Part shown: positions 21,801-34,204 of the stretch, piece by piece
How the letters are laid out: every line of letters begins with the position of its first letter
How positions within the stretch are numbered: position 1 is the stretch's first letter
Assembly (NCBI GenBank): GCA_030844895.1
Contig: CM061226.1
Location: 115,616,574 to 115,680,573, forward strand
Direction: 5' to 3'
DNA: 64,000 bases
DNA from: Ambrosia x helenae
Lineage: Eukaryota > Streptophyta > Magnoliopsida > Asterales > Asteraceae
Made by a program: the position numbers and the translations under genes
The notes under the pieces: generated by a model
Told to the model about the DNA's origin: nothing
Database searches by the model: none
The model's input: only the letters and a program-made list of their open reading frames with translations

Positions 21801-23214
21801 ATGACTCGGTTATATTCCTAGTAAACTCTCTTTGTACAAATGAAAAAGAAGCTAAAAAATAATTAAACACTCAAAGAGAGATCTAGCATGACAAACTAAA
21901 AGAAGCACAAAATAATGTAAAATGATAAACTAACAAATTCTTTTTTTTTCCTAGGGATGACAACGGGTCGGATATTGTTAATTTCATACTTAGACATACC
22001 CATCTTATTACTCGTCGGGTATTTGTCAGACATTACATGTCGGGTATAGAGCATAGCCGCAAGTATTGAATATACCGATTAGGATCTGGATGCATATATT
22101 GTCACACCGTCAAATTCCACGTGTGGGGTTTTACCGTGAGGCGCGTGACCAATCTGTCACACCCTCAAACTCCACGTGCGAGGTTTTACCGTGAGGCGCG
22201 TGACACGCCAGGATCCAAGTCAACGGTCACAATAAACGACAACTAAATGTAAGAGATATGTGAACCATTCATTAAGTTTTCAAAATGTAACCAACAACAG
22301 TGGAAACATAAAACATCTTTACAACCCAAAAAGTAAATCCTAGACGTCATGCGAGTGAATCCTAGACGTCATGCGGCTCCGTGCGCCTATCGACTGCTGC
22401 TACCTTAGCGACCTGAGAAAACATGCTAAAAACGTCAGCACATAATGCCGGTGAGTTCACATGTTTTTATGAAAACGTTCCAAAGGTTTTAAAGAATACT
22501 CTCGTCAATACTATGTCACAAGTACGTTAGCCAGACGCATGCACGCTACTACTACGATTGGAAAACCATTACTGGACACGAATACATGAATACACCTGCC
22601 CGAATACAAGAATACGTAGGTCGAGACAACATGCACCCGTCCGACCTCCAGTCGACGAGTGGGCCGGTCACGCCCAATAGATCTATCCACATTTCCCCCG
22701 TTGTGCTAACCCTCACATTTATGGTTTTCCCCAGGACTTCAACAAATCATATAGTAACCAAAAGACTACCTCAGTATAACATAAGTTTTATGAATACGAA
22801 TACGTAGCGTAACACATGTTTTATAAATATAAATACGTAGCATGTTTCTCCCCCGAAAGCAAAACCAGTAAAGAGTGGGGCCGAAACTCATCTTAGATTG
22901 CGTATTCTAAAACATAATACTCAACACGAATTGCTAGTTCCAACTACCGAAGACCTATCAAAAATTTTGTATAAGTGTTTTGACTAATAACCCGTAGGTT
23001 AACTAGTCCCCGATTGTCCAGATCTTGACTACATATGTTTGAAAATGTGTTTGAACGTTGACCCGACACACCAGAAAGACCCGACATCCCGTTGGTGACT
23101 CATTACACAAATTAATCGAGTACATATAGTTAGACACCAGGTTCATGCATAAAACACTTAGTTTGCATAAAAAATCGCATTTACAAAGTCGTGGGGTCGA
23201 ATCAGTGAGGTTCA

Positions 23215-23335
23215 GTCTTGGTTCGACCTACTGATGGGTCGAATGGGTACTTTGGTACTTGGTTCGACCTCTTAGGTATTGGTTCGACCCCCCGTTAGGT
23301 CGAACCAGTTTCTGGTTCGACCTAACTACTGCAAA
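23215..23335. repeat. GGTTCGACC word array, distal copy
   Basis: Repeated GGTTCGACC and its inverse GGTCGAACC, about eight partial or full copies in 120 bp. The same word recurs at 26594-26705. Confidence 0.85.
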
Positions 23336-24737
23336 AACTCACAAAACGCACCAAATCACATCAAAACAGTCCGAAAACATCACGAAACATCATAAATCAC
23401 AGTAATTGATTACATCTAATCTATCCCCATAAAACCCTACCAATTATATCCCAAAATCCATCCATTTCATGAATAAATCACAACTTACCCAAAATGGCAA
23501 ATTATGAAAATGTCACATCAATGCATGTAATCTTTACCAAAAAAGGAAACTTATCAAAATTATCTCATGAACAGATTATTATGCTCAGATTATCATGTAT
23601 ATGGAAACCCGTAATCATTTCATCAATAATACCATCAAGAATAAACCCTAAATCTAACATAAAACCCCCAAAATGGGTAAAACATCATCAATCATCAATT
23701 ACACCCTATAATAACGATAAATCAACATCTAAAACATTCATAGATCATTATCCTATCATTTATTCATCATTCAAACATCATACAACACGTAATATCTCAT
23801 TTAACATCATTAACACATGGATTGTTGTATGAAAACTAATTATCTATATATACAATTAGCAAGTTAACTTTTCAACTAACGGTTTTAATACGTTCACTTT
23901 TCCGTCAAAACACACAACCAAAGTAAAGTTTGACTTTGCAAAACTCAATCTGATAATAACGTTTTAACTGATAATATGTTTTCTGTTAAAAAGGATTTGA
24001 TCACAACAAATGTTTTTCAAGGATTAAGCGATTTAATCTCTTTATCACCAAGAAATATTTGATTATATCTCTCCTTTAAAAACAAATAGCGATTACGTGA
24101 TCGGAACCGGTATCACGGTTTCACGCCAAAAGTTATTGTTTTGTACGAGACAAACGAAATCAAAATTTCACGTATGAATTCGATTAGATATCAGATTAAG
24201 CGGATGTCGTCTTGATTGAGATTGGAAACAACCAAATAATCCTTCGATTTTACCATGATTGTTGTCGGAACAAACGGTCTTGACCGGGTATCACACCAAA
24301 TTTAAACCCGTTGATGACACAATTCCTTTGATTGTTGTTTTTCGTACTTTTGTATCGATTGGAAACACCTTTGATTAAATTTCCCTTTCTTTATCAATGG
24401 TGTATATTGTATTTTATCGAGAACAACTGATTGATCAAGTTTAATGACTTTCTTCTTTCTTATGGATGATTTTAGTAACAATCAAATATATGATTTTATT
24501 TTTATATGTTCTGATTCAATCTTGATGTTTTATTGATTTGAAAACAAGGAATCAAACAAAATAGATTATGTTTCCAACGAGGTGTTTTTTTCGAAACGGG
24601 ATGGGATCGTAGCATGGATCTAATGCAAATTTGATAAAGATCGATCGGTTGAGAGAGAGAGAAAGAGAGAGTTTAGAGAGAACATAAAATGACATTAGTG
24701 AGGGTATTTATACAATCCCATTCTAACGGTTACAAAG

Positions 24738-24782
24738 GTTGTTATGACGGTTAATTAGTTAACCGCCCAATACGCAATACCA
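24738..24782. other. Left flank of the Helitron insertion
   Basis: Ends CCCAATACGCAATACC then A, the host base directly 5' of the Helitron. The same host phrase recurs at 26129-26146, on the other side. Confidence 0.7.
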
Positions 24783-26099
24783 TCTACATCTACATCTACA
24801 TCTACATCTACATCTACATCTACACTATATAATAAAAGAAAACAATGGGAGACACATGACACTCCCTCATGAATTCTCTCATTTTATTATTTAATTAATA
24901 CAATAAATTCAAATTTAATTATACTAATTTATTAATAATCATAGTTGTAACTTATATATATCATTAAGAAAAGAAAACACATGAGGGACACATGACACTC
25001 CCTCACGAATTCTCTCATTTTATTATTTAATACAATAAATTCAAATTTAAATATAATAGTTTGCAAAAGCATATTATAAATTTATTAAATTGAATTTTAT
25101 TAATTACATTAATAATCATAGTTGTAACTGAAATCATTAATAAAAGAAAAAACACATGATTCTTTTTACAATATTTGATCTGTTATTCTAAGTTTAAAAT
25201 TAATTTTGTTACAATATTTGACAAATGACTATTAGGTTTTTTTTTCTTTTGGTCATTGTTTTAGAAGTTAAACTATGCTCAACAAATACATATTAATTTT
25301 AATACTTAAAATTCAAAAGTCAAATAAACAAATTAAGAATAACACAATGCAATTAGTCAAGCCTTTTTGTGAGACTTTCATGTTGTTCAAAACAAATAAA
25401 TAAAATAAATCAATCAACATTAATCGATTTCTATCTATAGTAATAAAAGACAGCACATGGATTATATAGAACTCCATCACAAAGCCTCCCATTTTATTAT
25501 TTTAAACAATACATTTATTTTAATTTGTTTCTTTATTTAATCATTATTACTTATTCAGTTTTTATTTGTTACAACTATAATTATTAGTATAATTACTGGA
25601 ATTCAGTTTAATATATATATATATATATTCTATGTTCTTTGTAAATCAATTAATATAATACAAAATTAGAAATAAATTATTAGACATAATTTGAAAATGC
25701 TTATGAACTAACAAAAGTAATATTTATTAAAAATTCCAAATGAACAATACTCGATTGGGATGGTTTAACGGATGAGGAGATGCTTTTAAATTAATTTCAT
25801 TTTTTATATCCTAGCCTAAACAGATTTACCTTTATTACTTTTTTTGATTTTTTTTTGTTTTGTTGTACCTGCAGTCTTATAAGGTAATAGCCACGGTATG
25901 GAAGATACATTTTGGAATGTTTGAAAAATGTTTTTTACAATAAATCATTTAGGGACTGATGAATATTTAATATTTTTTTCGGTTGTAAAGGCAACTTTTT
26001 TATTTTAAATAAAATATTAAACTAATTTTTCTTAATTATATTTATAATATATATAATTTAAATTGTTCAACCCGTGTATCACACGGGTACATAACCTAG
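24783..26099 (+). mobile_element. Non-autonomous Helitron, complete (1317 bp)
   Basis: It starts TC (TCTACATCTACA...), with a run of TCTACA units leading into CTATATAATAAAAG, and ends CTAG. A 3' hairpin CCCGTGT-ATC-ACACGGG (26071-26087) sits 8 nt before CTAG. It is inserted exactly between host A (24782) and host T (26100), the Helitron target rule. The interior carries three diverged copies of a block with ATAATAAAAG...ACACATGACACTCC and no coding capacity. It lies inside the minus-strand LTR. Confidence 0.9.
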
Positions 26100-26190
26100 T
26101 TCTTTAACTTAAAAAAACATCATTTTCCCAATACGCAATACCATTCTTTAACTTAAAAAAACATCATTTTCTTGCATGCGTATTTTTATG
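26100..26190. repeat. Tandem 45-bp host repeat at the Helitron junction
   Basis: TTCTTTAACTTAAAAAAACA followed by TCATTTTC occurs twice (from 26100 and from 26147), with CCCAATACGCAATACCA between. The Helitron landed inside the first unit. Confidence 0.8.
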
Positions 26191-26581
26191 TAATTTTTGT
26201 TTGGAAACGAGTTGGATCAAGTATTTGGCGGTACAAATTCAAGTTACTTTAAATTAAATTTTAATGCCGCCGCAACGCGCGACGAGTCAACCATACAAGT
26301 TATTAATGAAAAGGTTTTGTTTAGAAAGATTTTTATTCATAAAAACTCTCTTGAATCAGATCTAGACACTTAGGGTTTGATAAAAACAAATGAAAAATGA
26401 TTAAAAAGGTTTTAGATCATGAACACACCTTGAATCTTCTCTTGTTTATGATGCAGAACGTGTTTTTATGTTAGGATTTGAAAAAATGAGGTCAAAAACT
26501 CCTCCCTACAGGTTTGGGGTTGATAGAGAGCATTTGGGGCGGTTTAGGGTTGTGAAATGATGAAAAAGTTGCAAAGTATGG

Positions 26582-26589
26582 TATTTATA
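26582..26589 (-). promoter_or_regulatory. LTR TATA box
   Basis: TATAAATA on the minus strand, followed by CCATACTTT. The same phrase follows the TATA box at 50424. Confidence 0.65.
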
Positions 26590-26593
26590 GTTA

Positions 26594-26705
26594 GGGTTGG
26601 TTCGCACCCTCTTGGGGTCAAATGAAGGTCCATTCGACCTTGTCATGAGTCGAATGAACATCCATGCCATTGGTTCGACCTCCATATAGGTCGAACCAGA
26701 TTCCT
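26594..26705. repeat. GGTTCGACC word array, TATA-proximal copy
   Basis: GGTTCGCACC, TTCGACC, GAGTCGAATG, TTGGTTCGACC and AGGTCGAACC cluster here. In the minus-strand orientation of the LTR they lie directly upstream of TATAAATA (26589-26582). Confidence 0.85.
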
Positions 26706-26935
26706 AGATTCCAATTCTCTACGGTTTTGTCGTTTAAACCCATTTTAACACATGTTAACACCTTCTAACACAGGACTATGCAACTGTAACATATGTTAAT
26801 TATATCTAATTATATAAACACCATATAAACACGTATTTACACATTGCACATCATATGTAGAACAAGTCATGTTTATCACCTAATTTAACTTATGTAATTT
26901 CACCAACAACGGGACTCAAGACTCGCGTGTGCGTG

Positions 26936-28432
26936 TGTTACCCCCAATGATCCTCCGAATCATTGAACTCTTGTGACAACCTGCACCCTTCACTTTTCAT
27001 AAATGTGCATAATTGGTTCCTCAACCATTTCAAAATTTTCATTTTTAACCCTCGTATTTTAGTAGGGCAAAAATTCACAATTTAATAAAACTTATGTAGT
27101 AATTTTTATAAGTAAAAGTATGCACGTTTTATACTCACATCTACACCCGAGCACGTATGTTTCAGACCTTGATACTTAAAGCCCTTAATTTCGGTCCTAA
27201 AACAACTTAGAAACAGAAGGAAACAAGTCTAGAACTTAAAATTGATTAAATTAGAAAAATTATTTTTTTAGCCCTCACGATCCGCTGAGACAGTCAAATA
27301 GTCAAAGTCTCAGTCAAAGTCCTAGTCAAAGTCTTAGTCAAACAGTCAAAGTCCTAGTCAAATATTCAATTCATCATAAAACTTTACTTTATGGTGTTGA
27401 CCAATTTTAATGGCTAATTGAATCCAAAACTAGTATAAAAACCCACCTGTGACCCATTACACTTTGCACCTCTAAATCGATCGTTTCAATTCGATTAAAC
27501 TCTCCCTCATACCTTTCTTCTATAGTATATTACTTCTACATTTGAAGCTTTGATTATAAGCTCTCGTAATTGGCGAATTGGAAGCTGGATATTTTTCTTA
27601 TTCGGTTTCTTTTCTTCTAAATTGGACTAGTTTCGTTGTTGAGTCTTTGGATTGCTCGCATTTTCACGCTCGCTTAGTCATCTAGTTATTTGGCGAAAGT
27701 GAGTATTTCCTATCCCCTTTTTTGTCTTTATTCACTTTTGGGGTGTTACATGTACACTTATACAAAATACACATACAAGTTCACATTTTTACAATACAAT
27801 TCTAGTACATTGTGCATTTGCTTACATACGTGCTTTATGCTTAGACATTACATGTAGAATACATTTGTACTTAGTGAAATCATTAACCATGTACAAGCCG
27901 ACCTTAACATTGGATAACGCTATTGGATTGACAACCCACCTAGGTGATTCTCCCCCTTTTTCATCGGAGAATCCATGGTCATTGTTAAGTTATTATCCAT
28001 TTATTGGATAAATACACCGCCGTTCATTTTAGTACATTTATACAGTCACAGGATTGATTTCGCTCATTTGTATGATACATAGTTTACATAAATGCACTGT
28101 AGCTTTGCACTTGAATTGTATAACATTTTCCAACTTACTATATGTATTAAAACTAGGAATGCTCACCAACATTTCATATGTTGACAAAACTTATTTTGTA
28201 TATGTTTCAGGTACAGTTTGATCTTAGTTCCATAGCATTGGATTTTAGTGCTTCCTTTTAATAATTTATTTCAAATTTCTTGTTTTGTTCAGACTTTTGT
28301 ATTTTTCCCATTTCATCCATGTAAGACAATTTAAATTATTCAATAATATATTTACATTTTAGTACCATGTGCTTTTGAACAATCGTCACTACGTGACACC
28401 TCGATGATTCCGCCATCGGTTGGGGTGTTACA
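26936..28432 (+). mobile_element. Nested LTR (plus strand)
   Basis: It starts TGTTACCCCCAATGATCC and ends CCGCCATCGGTTGGGGTGTT then ACA. The two ends are inverted-like, as LTR termini are. It contains a promoter-like stretch with GTATAAAAACCCACC (27435) and repeated AGTCAAAGTC words (27290-27365). A second possible LTR end GGGGTGTTACA occurs at 27750, so it may be two joined LTR pieces. No coding sequence; boundaries are approximate. Confidence 0.45.
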
Positions 28433-28556
28433 ACTCTGGACAATACGTAAGCGTAAACCGACTCAACTGACCTAGTCAAGTATGTTAAGCAAATGTTTTC
28501 TCTAAGGTAGACTTATATGTTTGGAAAATATGACTCTGAGTTTGCCGGGTGTCACA

Positions 28557-28858
28557 TATATACTTTCACTTTCTTTTATAGTTTTATGTTCTAAAAATTT
28601 ATTATATATATAATAGATTATAGATATTATCTATTAGATAACATGCATATCATCATCACCGTAATAATCTATGAAATATTTACAATATATATTAGGATCA
28701 AATAAGAACTTAATCTTATATAGGAACCTTAAGAACTGATCTAAACCACTCATCTTGTTGACTTTTTAATTTTTTTTCTTTTTTAATTAAAAAGGTTACA
28801 ATATGAAGATAACAAAAATCCATTCCTTAATTTTTTCCTCATCCCCTTGATTATTTTA

Positions 28859-28912
<54 letters not shown>

Positions 28913-29199
28913 TCTCATAACATCTTAACCATAACATTTTCTCCTTTATCTCGATGAAGAATCACCAAAAACGACACCTTTGTTAAACACTTTTTATTCA
29001 CACATCATTATTTATTGAATAAAACATTCAGTTTTCATCGTTTATAATATATACTTGGAATATTATGTCTGTCCCTAGTTTTTATTTAACAAAATAAAGC
29101 TGTGAAGGTCAAGATTGGTGGACTTGAGTCCCATGTTATACATAAGAGGGTCCTCCTGCACAAACCATTTATGTTGTACATAATTGCAAACATATAATT
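28557..29199. other. Spacer with one possible TA-element end
   Basis: At 28690-28750 TAGGATCAAATAAGAAC, TATAGGAACCTTAAGAACTG and ATCTAAACCACTCATC resemble the left end of the element at 45582. No matching right end was found. Confidence 0.4.
28862..28909. repeat. (TC)n microsatellite
   Basis: About 24 TC units. Confidence 0.95.
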
Positions 29200-29901
29200 T
29201 GTTAAAAATATGTCTTGATATATAATTCATATGTTAAATGGATTTATATGTTTGGGCTTTCTATTATTTGTTGTTGGGCCTACTTGGTTATCTGGGCTTA
29301 TTATTGTGGGCTCATTATTATTTATATGGTTCATGGGCTTAGTTGTTGCAAGTTGTTTCAGGCTTTGATCTTGACCATTGGATCATGTTTGGATGAATGG
29401 CTAGGATTTGAGCTCAAGGATTCTGTTGGTGGAAGCTTCCAGTCGTAGTATATAAGGATTACTATTATTGTTTTTTATTCATTCTCTCATTCAGACTCTC
29501 TCAGTATTCGTCTAGGGTTTCACCTGTACTTTGTATCTGATCTCTCATCTTCTTGAGTCATCATAAGGTTAGGGTTGAGTCTTGTGAAAGGATTACTCTC
29601 TGGTGTAATCCATCTTTGATCATCTGTTTGATCATTGTCTTCTTTGTCTGGTCTGTAAGTGTTTCTAGTTGAGTTCTTGTACTTTATAGTTCAACTGATC
29701 TAAACAATCAGTTGAACATATTATTTTAAAGTCTCACTTGTTTGAGTGAGATTCAGGGTTTTGGGGGTCAATTTTTGGTTTGGGTTTATAATAGATTTTG
29801 TCACCGTTTTGTCGCCTAATTTTGTTGTTGATTATCTTGTTCTTGTGATTGAGTTTATGTTGGCTCAAATTCATTGTATGTGTTGGATCATAAAATTTAC
29901 A
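29200..29901 (+). repeat. Copia-type LTR
   Basis: 702 bp from TGTTAAAAATATG to ATTTACA. It contains a TATA box (AGTATATAAGGATT at about 29447), downstream CT-rich leader text and a tRNA-Met primer-binding site immediately after its end. Open frames here (29215-29448, 29746-29970) are LTR text. Confidence 0.75.
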
Positions 29902-29913
29902 TGGTATCAGAGC
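29902..29913 (+). other. Primer-binding site of the Copia-type element
   Basis: TGGTATCAGAGC directly follows the LTR. The leader continues to about 30360 but no gag frame follows, so the element is truncated. Confidence 0.8.
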
Positions 29914-30379
29914 ATAAGGCTCTTATATCATAAAGTTTTTAATCCTGGTTATTTTCCACTGCATGTCTAGGATCTGGTCTTTATTTGTTCAGATCTGTTG
30001 TCTTGTCTGAGATCTTGTATTATAGATCTCAGATATGGTATTTCTTATCTTGTGTCGTGTTGTTTTGTGAGGATCTGTATTAGTCTGGATCTGGTGTTAA
30101 CGGATTGTTGGCTTCTATTGGTTGGATCTGGAAAGTTGTGCAATCAGTAAGTCTTCTTATTATTTTTCCTTGTTAAGTAGTATTGTTGGCTGCTGGAGTA
30201 CTCTGTAAGTATTCCTTTCTTTATCTCTTGTGTCTAGGTGTTCTTGGCCGGGTTAGGGTGGACCGACATTAATCTTGTATTGTCTCTGTGTTGTGGCTGT
30301 TTTGTGTGGTTGTTGCTTGTTTTGTGTGTTATTTGTTTGTTTTTTTGTCTATTATACTATATACATTTACTTTCTTAGA

Positions 30380-32790
30380 TAACAAAGAACTCCTGTAACA
30401 AGATCTGCGTGGGCACTGATGTGCTGAGAAATTGACATGTTTTCCACACATATTCTCACCTATCTTATACTCAAAGTCGTGCTTTTATCTCAGTTTTATC
30501 ATGATTTATTTCTTTTTGTTGATAAATGCAGGATCAGAGGTCAGGAGGTGAAAAGAAATGAAAAACGGCACAAACCGGCACTAACAAACAAAGAATTGAA
30601 GACTTTGAAGCTCTGCCAGATGCAGCCCGGCCGTGCTTACAGCCGTGCACGATCGTGCAACTGTCCCGGGTCAACCAGTCAACATTTCCAAATCAACAAA
30701 GACCAAAAATCAACTGGCAGGAGAAGCACGGGCGTGCCAAAACACTGGGCACGGTCATGCACTTTGAAGACGTGCTCTCCAAGGCTTAAAACCGACCAAA
30801 CTGTCAAGACGGTTACACGTACCAGCAAGCACGGGCGTGCCACTACCTGTGGCACGACCGTGCATGATTTGAAGGGGGACATTTCTGCCTCGAAAGGACT
30901 CTGCAACAGTACCTGCTGTCGAGCATGGGCGTGCCACAACCCCAAGCACGGTCGTGCATGGCCTGATTTGCCTATAAATAGAGGCCTCCGCTCCATATTT
31001 TGAGCACCCTTTCAACCATCCATTCCACCCGAATCTCTCTCACATTTCTGCCATCTTGGGGGTCTAGTAAGTGACCTTTGGATCTTGGGATTACTCCGTA
31101 AACACTACTTGAGTGAGAGCTTGAGAGAGATCACTACAAATCATCCCGAAAATTCTCTTTAATCCATAAAACAACCACTACTATGTGTTCTTTAAACACC
31201 CAAATTATAATGCATGTTGTAGTGCCAATCATTGGCTAGGATACTAGGGTGTTGCTAGGGTGAAAGCTTCTTTGGTATGGATTATATACTTTTTATTTGT
31301 TGAGTGGTGTTTGTGTTCTTGTCTAATTTTTTTTACTTAAAACTTTGTTTAATTAATTAACTAACTAATCACTTAGTATTTGGTCTTGTGGGTGTCTTGA
31401 TAGGAAGTGGGAGGACTTATGAGTGTATCCATGGCGTGTAACAACCCATGCACTCGTAAGCTAACCTAATCCCAAAAGTAGTGATTAGCCTATTTGTGGG
31501 TAGAAATACACACACTTAGTGGCTTAATCCTCTACTATCAAAGATCTCATTTAGGGTCGGTACGGTCTTTATACTCGGTCCTGGTGATAAAAGGGGTTGG
31601 TTTACTTTTGGACATGCTTCATTTGCTTTGCTCTTCTTCTTCTTCGGACACAACCAAGATTTGATTTTGCGACTTAGCTTCATTGTCTATGTGAAAGCTT
31701 TGGCGCTGGTCAAAAATTGGTGAACCCGTATTGAAAGAAAACGGTCTTTTTTATTTTCTTTCATTATTGTATTGCCGCACAATCAATAATAGACCAATCA
31801 CTTTTTGAAAGATTAATTAATTCAAGTAGGAGATGCACGTGTTCTGGTTAGTCATGACTCATCTATGATATCAAGTGGTAGCTTGTTCGGTCATGCTCCG
31901 GCCACTGGCAAGTTGTCCATAAAAGTTTTAAGTAATTAGATGTCTTTATTGCAACACTGGGAGGTGGATTCTTCGGGGTTGGGCATGCACAGTCTTGAGT
32001 AGTCTGTCCCTCATTGTTGATAGGTGAGATTAGCGGTTTGGGAGACCCTCATTTTAACAGCAATAATACAACTAGTTATGCGAAAACGGTCACCTCTGGA
32101 GAATGCACCTTGCAACTCTAAGTTAAGCAAAAGTGCGCAACTTGAATACACCACTCAACTAAGTAATTACTATTAATCCTTCCCAAAGATAGTCGGATCC
32201 TAAAGCAACACTCATTTTTGGTTATTGATTTCTACTTTGGTCATTCTCGCTCTTTCTCTCTCTCTTTTCTATCTTTTCTTTTATCCAAGCAACTTAAGGC
32301 TGAGTAGGGGAAGTCGTGTCTTAGGGTTCGATAGTTGGTACTTGCTAGAGTCTATATTACGCTCGATAGGTCCACTTGCCTATCGTGTGGGTTTAGAACG
32401 ATCAGCAAATATCGTTTTACTTTTAGAAATTTAAAACTTGGATAAGTGTCTTGATTTAAAAGTCCCAACTTAATTACCTTTTTCATCGAGTCCTGACACT
32501 TCCTTCGGGAAGGTGTCAGTTTTAAGAAAAAGACATTTAAGTGACTTAATCCACACAACATCACGCATCTTTAGTGATGAACCCATGATCTGATCCCTGG
32601 TACAGCTTCGTTCTCTAGGATTGTTGTTTTTCTGCTTATGTTTGTCTCTTATCTGCTTTTGTTTTTTAGTAATGTTATTTGTTGAACTTCAACCATCGTC
32701 GAACTAACCTTTCTCCGTTAGTCAGTTACACATTCTCAACATAAATGTAGGGGAAACCTATGGAAGTGATGGATCTTTCTATTAGTTTGA
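30380..32790 (+). mobile_element. Gypsy-type LTR region, remnant
   Basis: It contains a GC-rich word array (30618-30962: GCACGGGCGTGCC, GGCACGACCGTGCATG and variants) directly upstream of a TATA box (CCTATAAATAGAGG, 30972) and a long AT-rich U5/leader-like tract. The 188-residue frame at 30437-31003 and its minus-strand shadows are translations of the repeated word, not a protein. Ends and target duplication were not found. Confidence 0.5.
30618..30962. repeat. GCACGGGCGTGC word array
   Basis: About seven near-palindromic copies such as GCACGGGCGTGCCA and GGCACGACCGTGCAT, spaced irregularly over 345 bp. Confidence 0.85.
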
Positions 32791-33291
32791 TTGGTTCATA
32801 TGACAGTTTGATTATCCATTTTAACTATGAACCTGAAGTTAATCAATAAGTTATACATTGTCATGGTGTGCTCACTGTCATACAACAAAGCATAAGTTTA
32901 TTATAATTTAAGTCTTGGAGTAGAGGGGTTCATTGTCTAGAACATGTATACTAATGACAGACCGATGAGATGGAATATTTTTATAATGGTATTCGTGGTT
33001 TTAGAATATGTAAATATAAGTAGGACCAATATTTAAGAAAAATCACTATCAAAAGGAAAAGGATGATGCTACAGGCTTTGTAAGTAGAACATAACAATCA
33101 TACAAATTTGTTTATTATGTGATGAACTTTACCCGACCCGATTCAAACTGTCGAACCGAGCCGAAAATTGTTATATCCTGTTCAATGAAATTGGAGCATC
33201 TAAAAACAATGAACCCACTAGAAAAAAATCCTTGATCCGTCTCTGCACACACACCCACACATGCATGCATGTGTTGGGTTATATTTTTTAA

Positions 33292-33293
<2 letters not shown>
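32791..33293. other. Non-coding spacer
   Basis: Nothing recognisable. Confidence 0.4.

Positions 33294-33339
<46 letters not shown>
33294..33339. repeat. (TA)n microsatellite, left border of TA-element 1
   Basis: About 23 TA units directly abutting the inverted-repeat end GGGAAAGGGTAAAACGAG. Confidence 0.95.
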
Positions 33340-33342
<3 letters not shown>

Positions 33343-33876
33343 AAAGGGTAAAACGAGAACCATACTTTCGTGCAAGAACCACGGAAACCATTTCTATCCA
33401 TTGATCTTTGATGATCTAATGGTTAATAATATGCCACATAATATTTTTGTCATTTTCCTCCCACTTGTGCTATTCTTGGTTAAAGATAATAATAAAATAA
33501 TTGGGAAGGGTATAATGGTAAAAGCAACACCCCCTTCTCTCCTCCTTTTCCCTTTCATATGAGGCCCACCTGACAACAATCCATCTCCCAAGATTCATTT
33601 TCTCTTTCTCTTTCCTCAAACTAAAACACATAAAAGTAAAAAAAAATCTGCCTTTATTTTTATTTTTATTTTTATTTTTTAATTCTTTTCTTTTACAACA
33701 ACCCACTTGACAAAAACCCCATCAACAAACAACGTTTACAACATTTTACACCGCTGTTTTACACCAGTGTAAAAACAGATTACATATTGCAATCTAATTT
33801 ACATATATGTTCATTGAAAAAATGAAAGCCTTACAATACCGACTAAAATTACAAATGTAATAATACCTAGTAGGAA

Positions 33877-34204
33877 TCATATCTTTTTTGCCGAGTAAAG
33901 AATTGGGTCGTACCACTTTGGTCCTCCATGACATCCTCGGCACAAAAATCCGGATTTAACCCAAGTTGCGCACATGAATCCCAAAAAGAAATCCCATTCG
34001 CCATCACTCCACTCTTCTTGGTCCTCTCGTCTCACCGATTTGGCTTCGGACTTTAGGCGATCTAGGATGCATTCTTTATGTTTTTCAGTGATCCCATATT
34101 CTTTGTTGGCAACATGAATCCCAAAAAGAAATCCCATTCGCCATCACTCCACTCTTCTTGGTCCTCTCGTCTCGCTGCTTTGGCTTCGAACTTTGCTTCG
34201 CACC
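33877..34204 (-). pseudogene. Unrecognised coding-like fragment with 138-bp duplication
   Basis: A minus-strand frame (34137-33877) contains REDQEEWSDGEWDFFLGFM, then LCRGCHGGPKWYDPI. The REDQEE...GFM segment occurs again upstream in the overlapping copy (about 34172-34112); the DNA repeats are at 33974-34034 and 34112-34172. The preceding text ends at a splice-like CTAGGT near 34204. It is charged and Trp/Cys-rich, unlike its AT-rich surroundings, so a captured exon is plausible. I do not recognise the source gene. Confidence 0.4.

Larger units (their letters stand above)
22100..28556 (-). mobile_element. Large Gypsy-type LTR insertion (solo-LTR-like) with nested elements, minus strand
   Basis: On the minus strand it starts TGTGACACCCGGCAAAC (28556) and ends GGTGTGACA (22100). 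A 5-bp direct repeat TATAT flanks it (22095-22099 and 28557-28561). Its terminal parts match the LTR at 49724-52497: the TATA context TATAAATACCATACTT, a block resembling GTCACCAACGGGATGTCG, and the GCTAAGGTAGC block near the right end. No primer-binding site, gag or pol is visible, so it reads as one LTR swollen by insertions: a Helitron (24783-26099) and another LTR (26936-28432). The final 55 bp of the LTR is duplicated (22100-22154 and 22155 onward). Confidence 0.75.

Noticed and set aside
23494..23832. 112-residue frame
   Set aside because: Inside the 22100-28556 LTR; Asn/Ile/Lys-rich compositional frame.
30437..31003. 188-residue open frame, with two minus-strand frames over the same stretch
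   Set aside because: All of them translate the GCACGGGCGTGC word array of an LTR; no domain, and three overlapping frames open on both strands point to composition.
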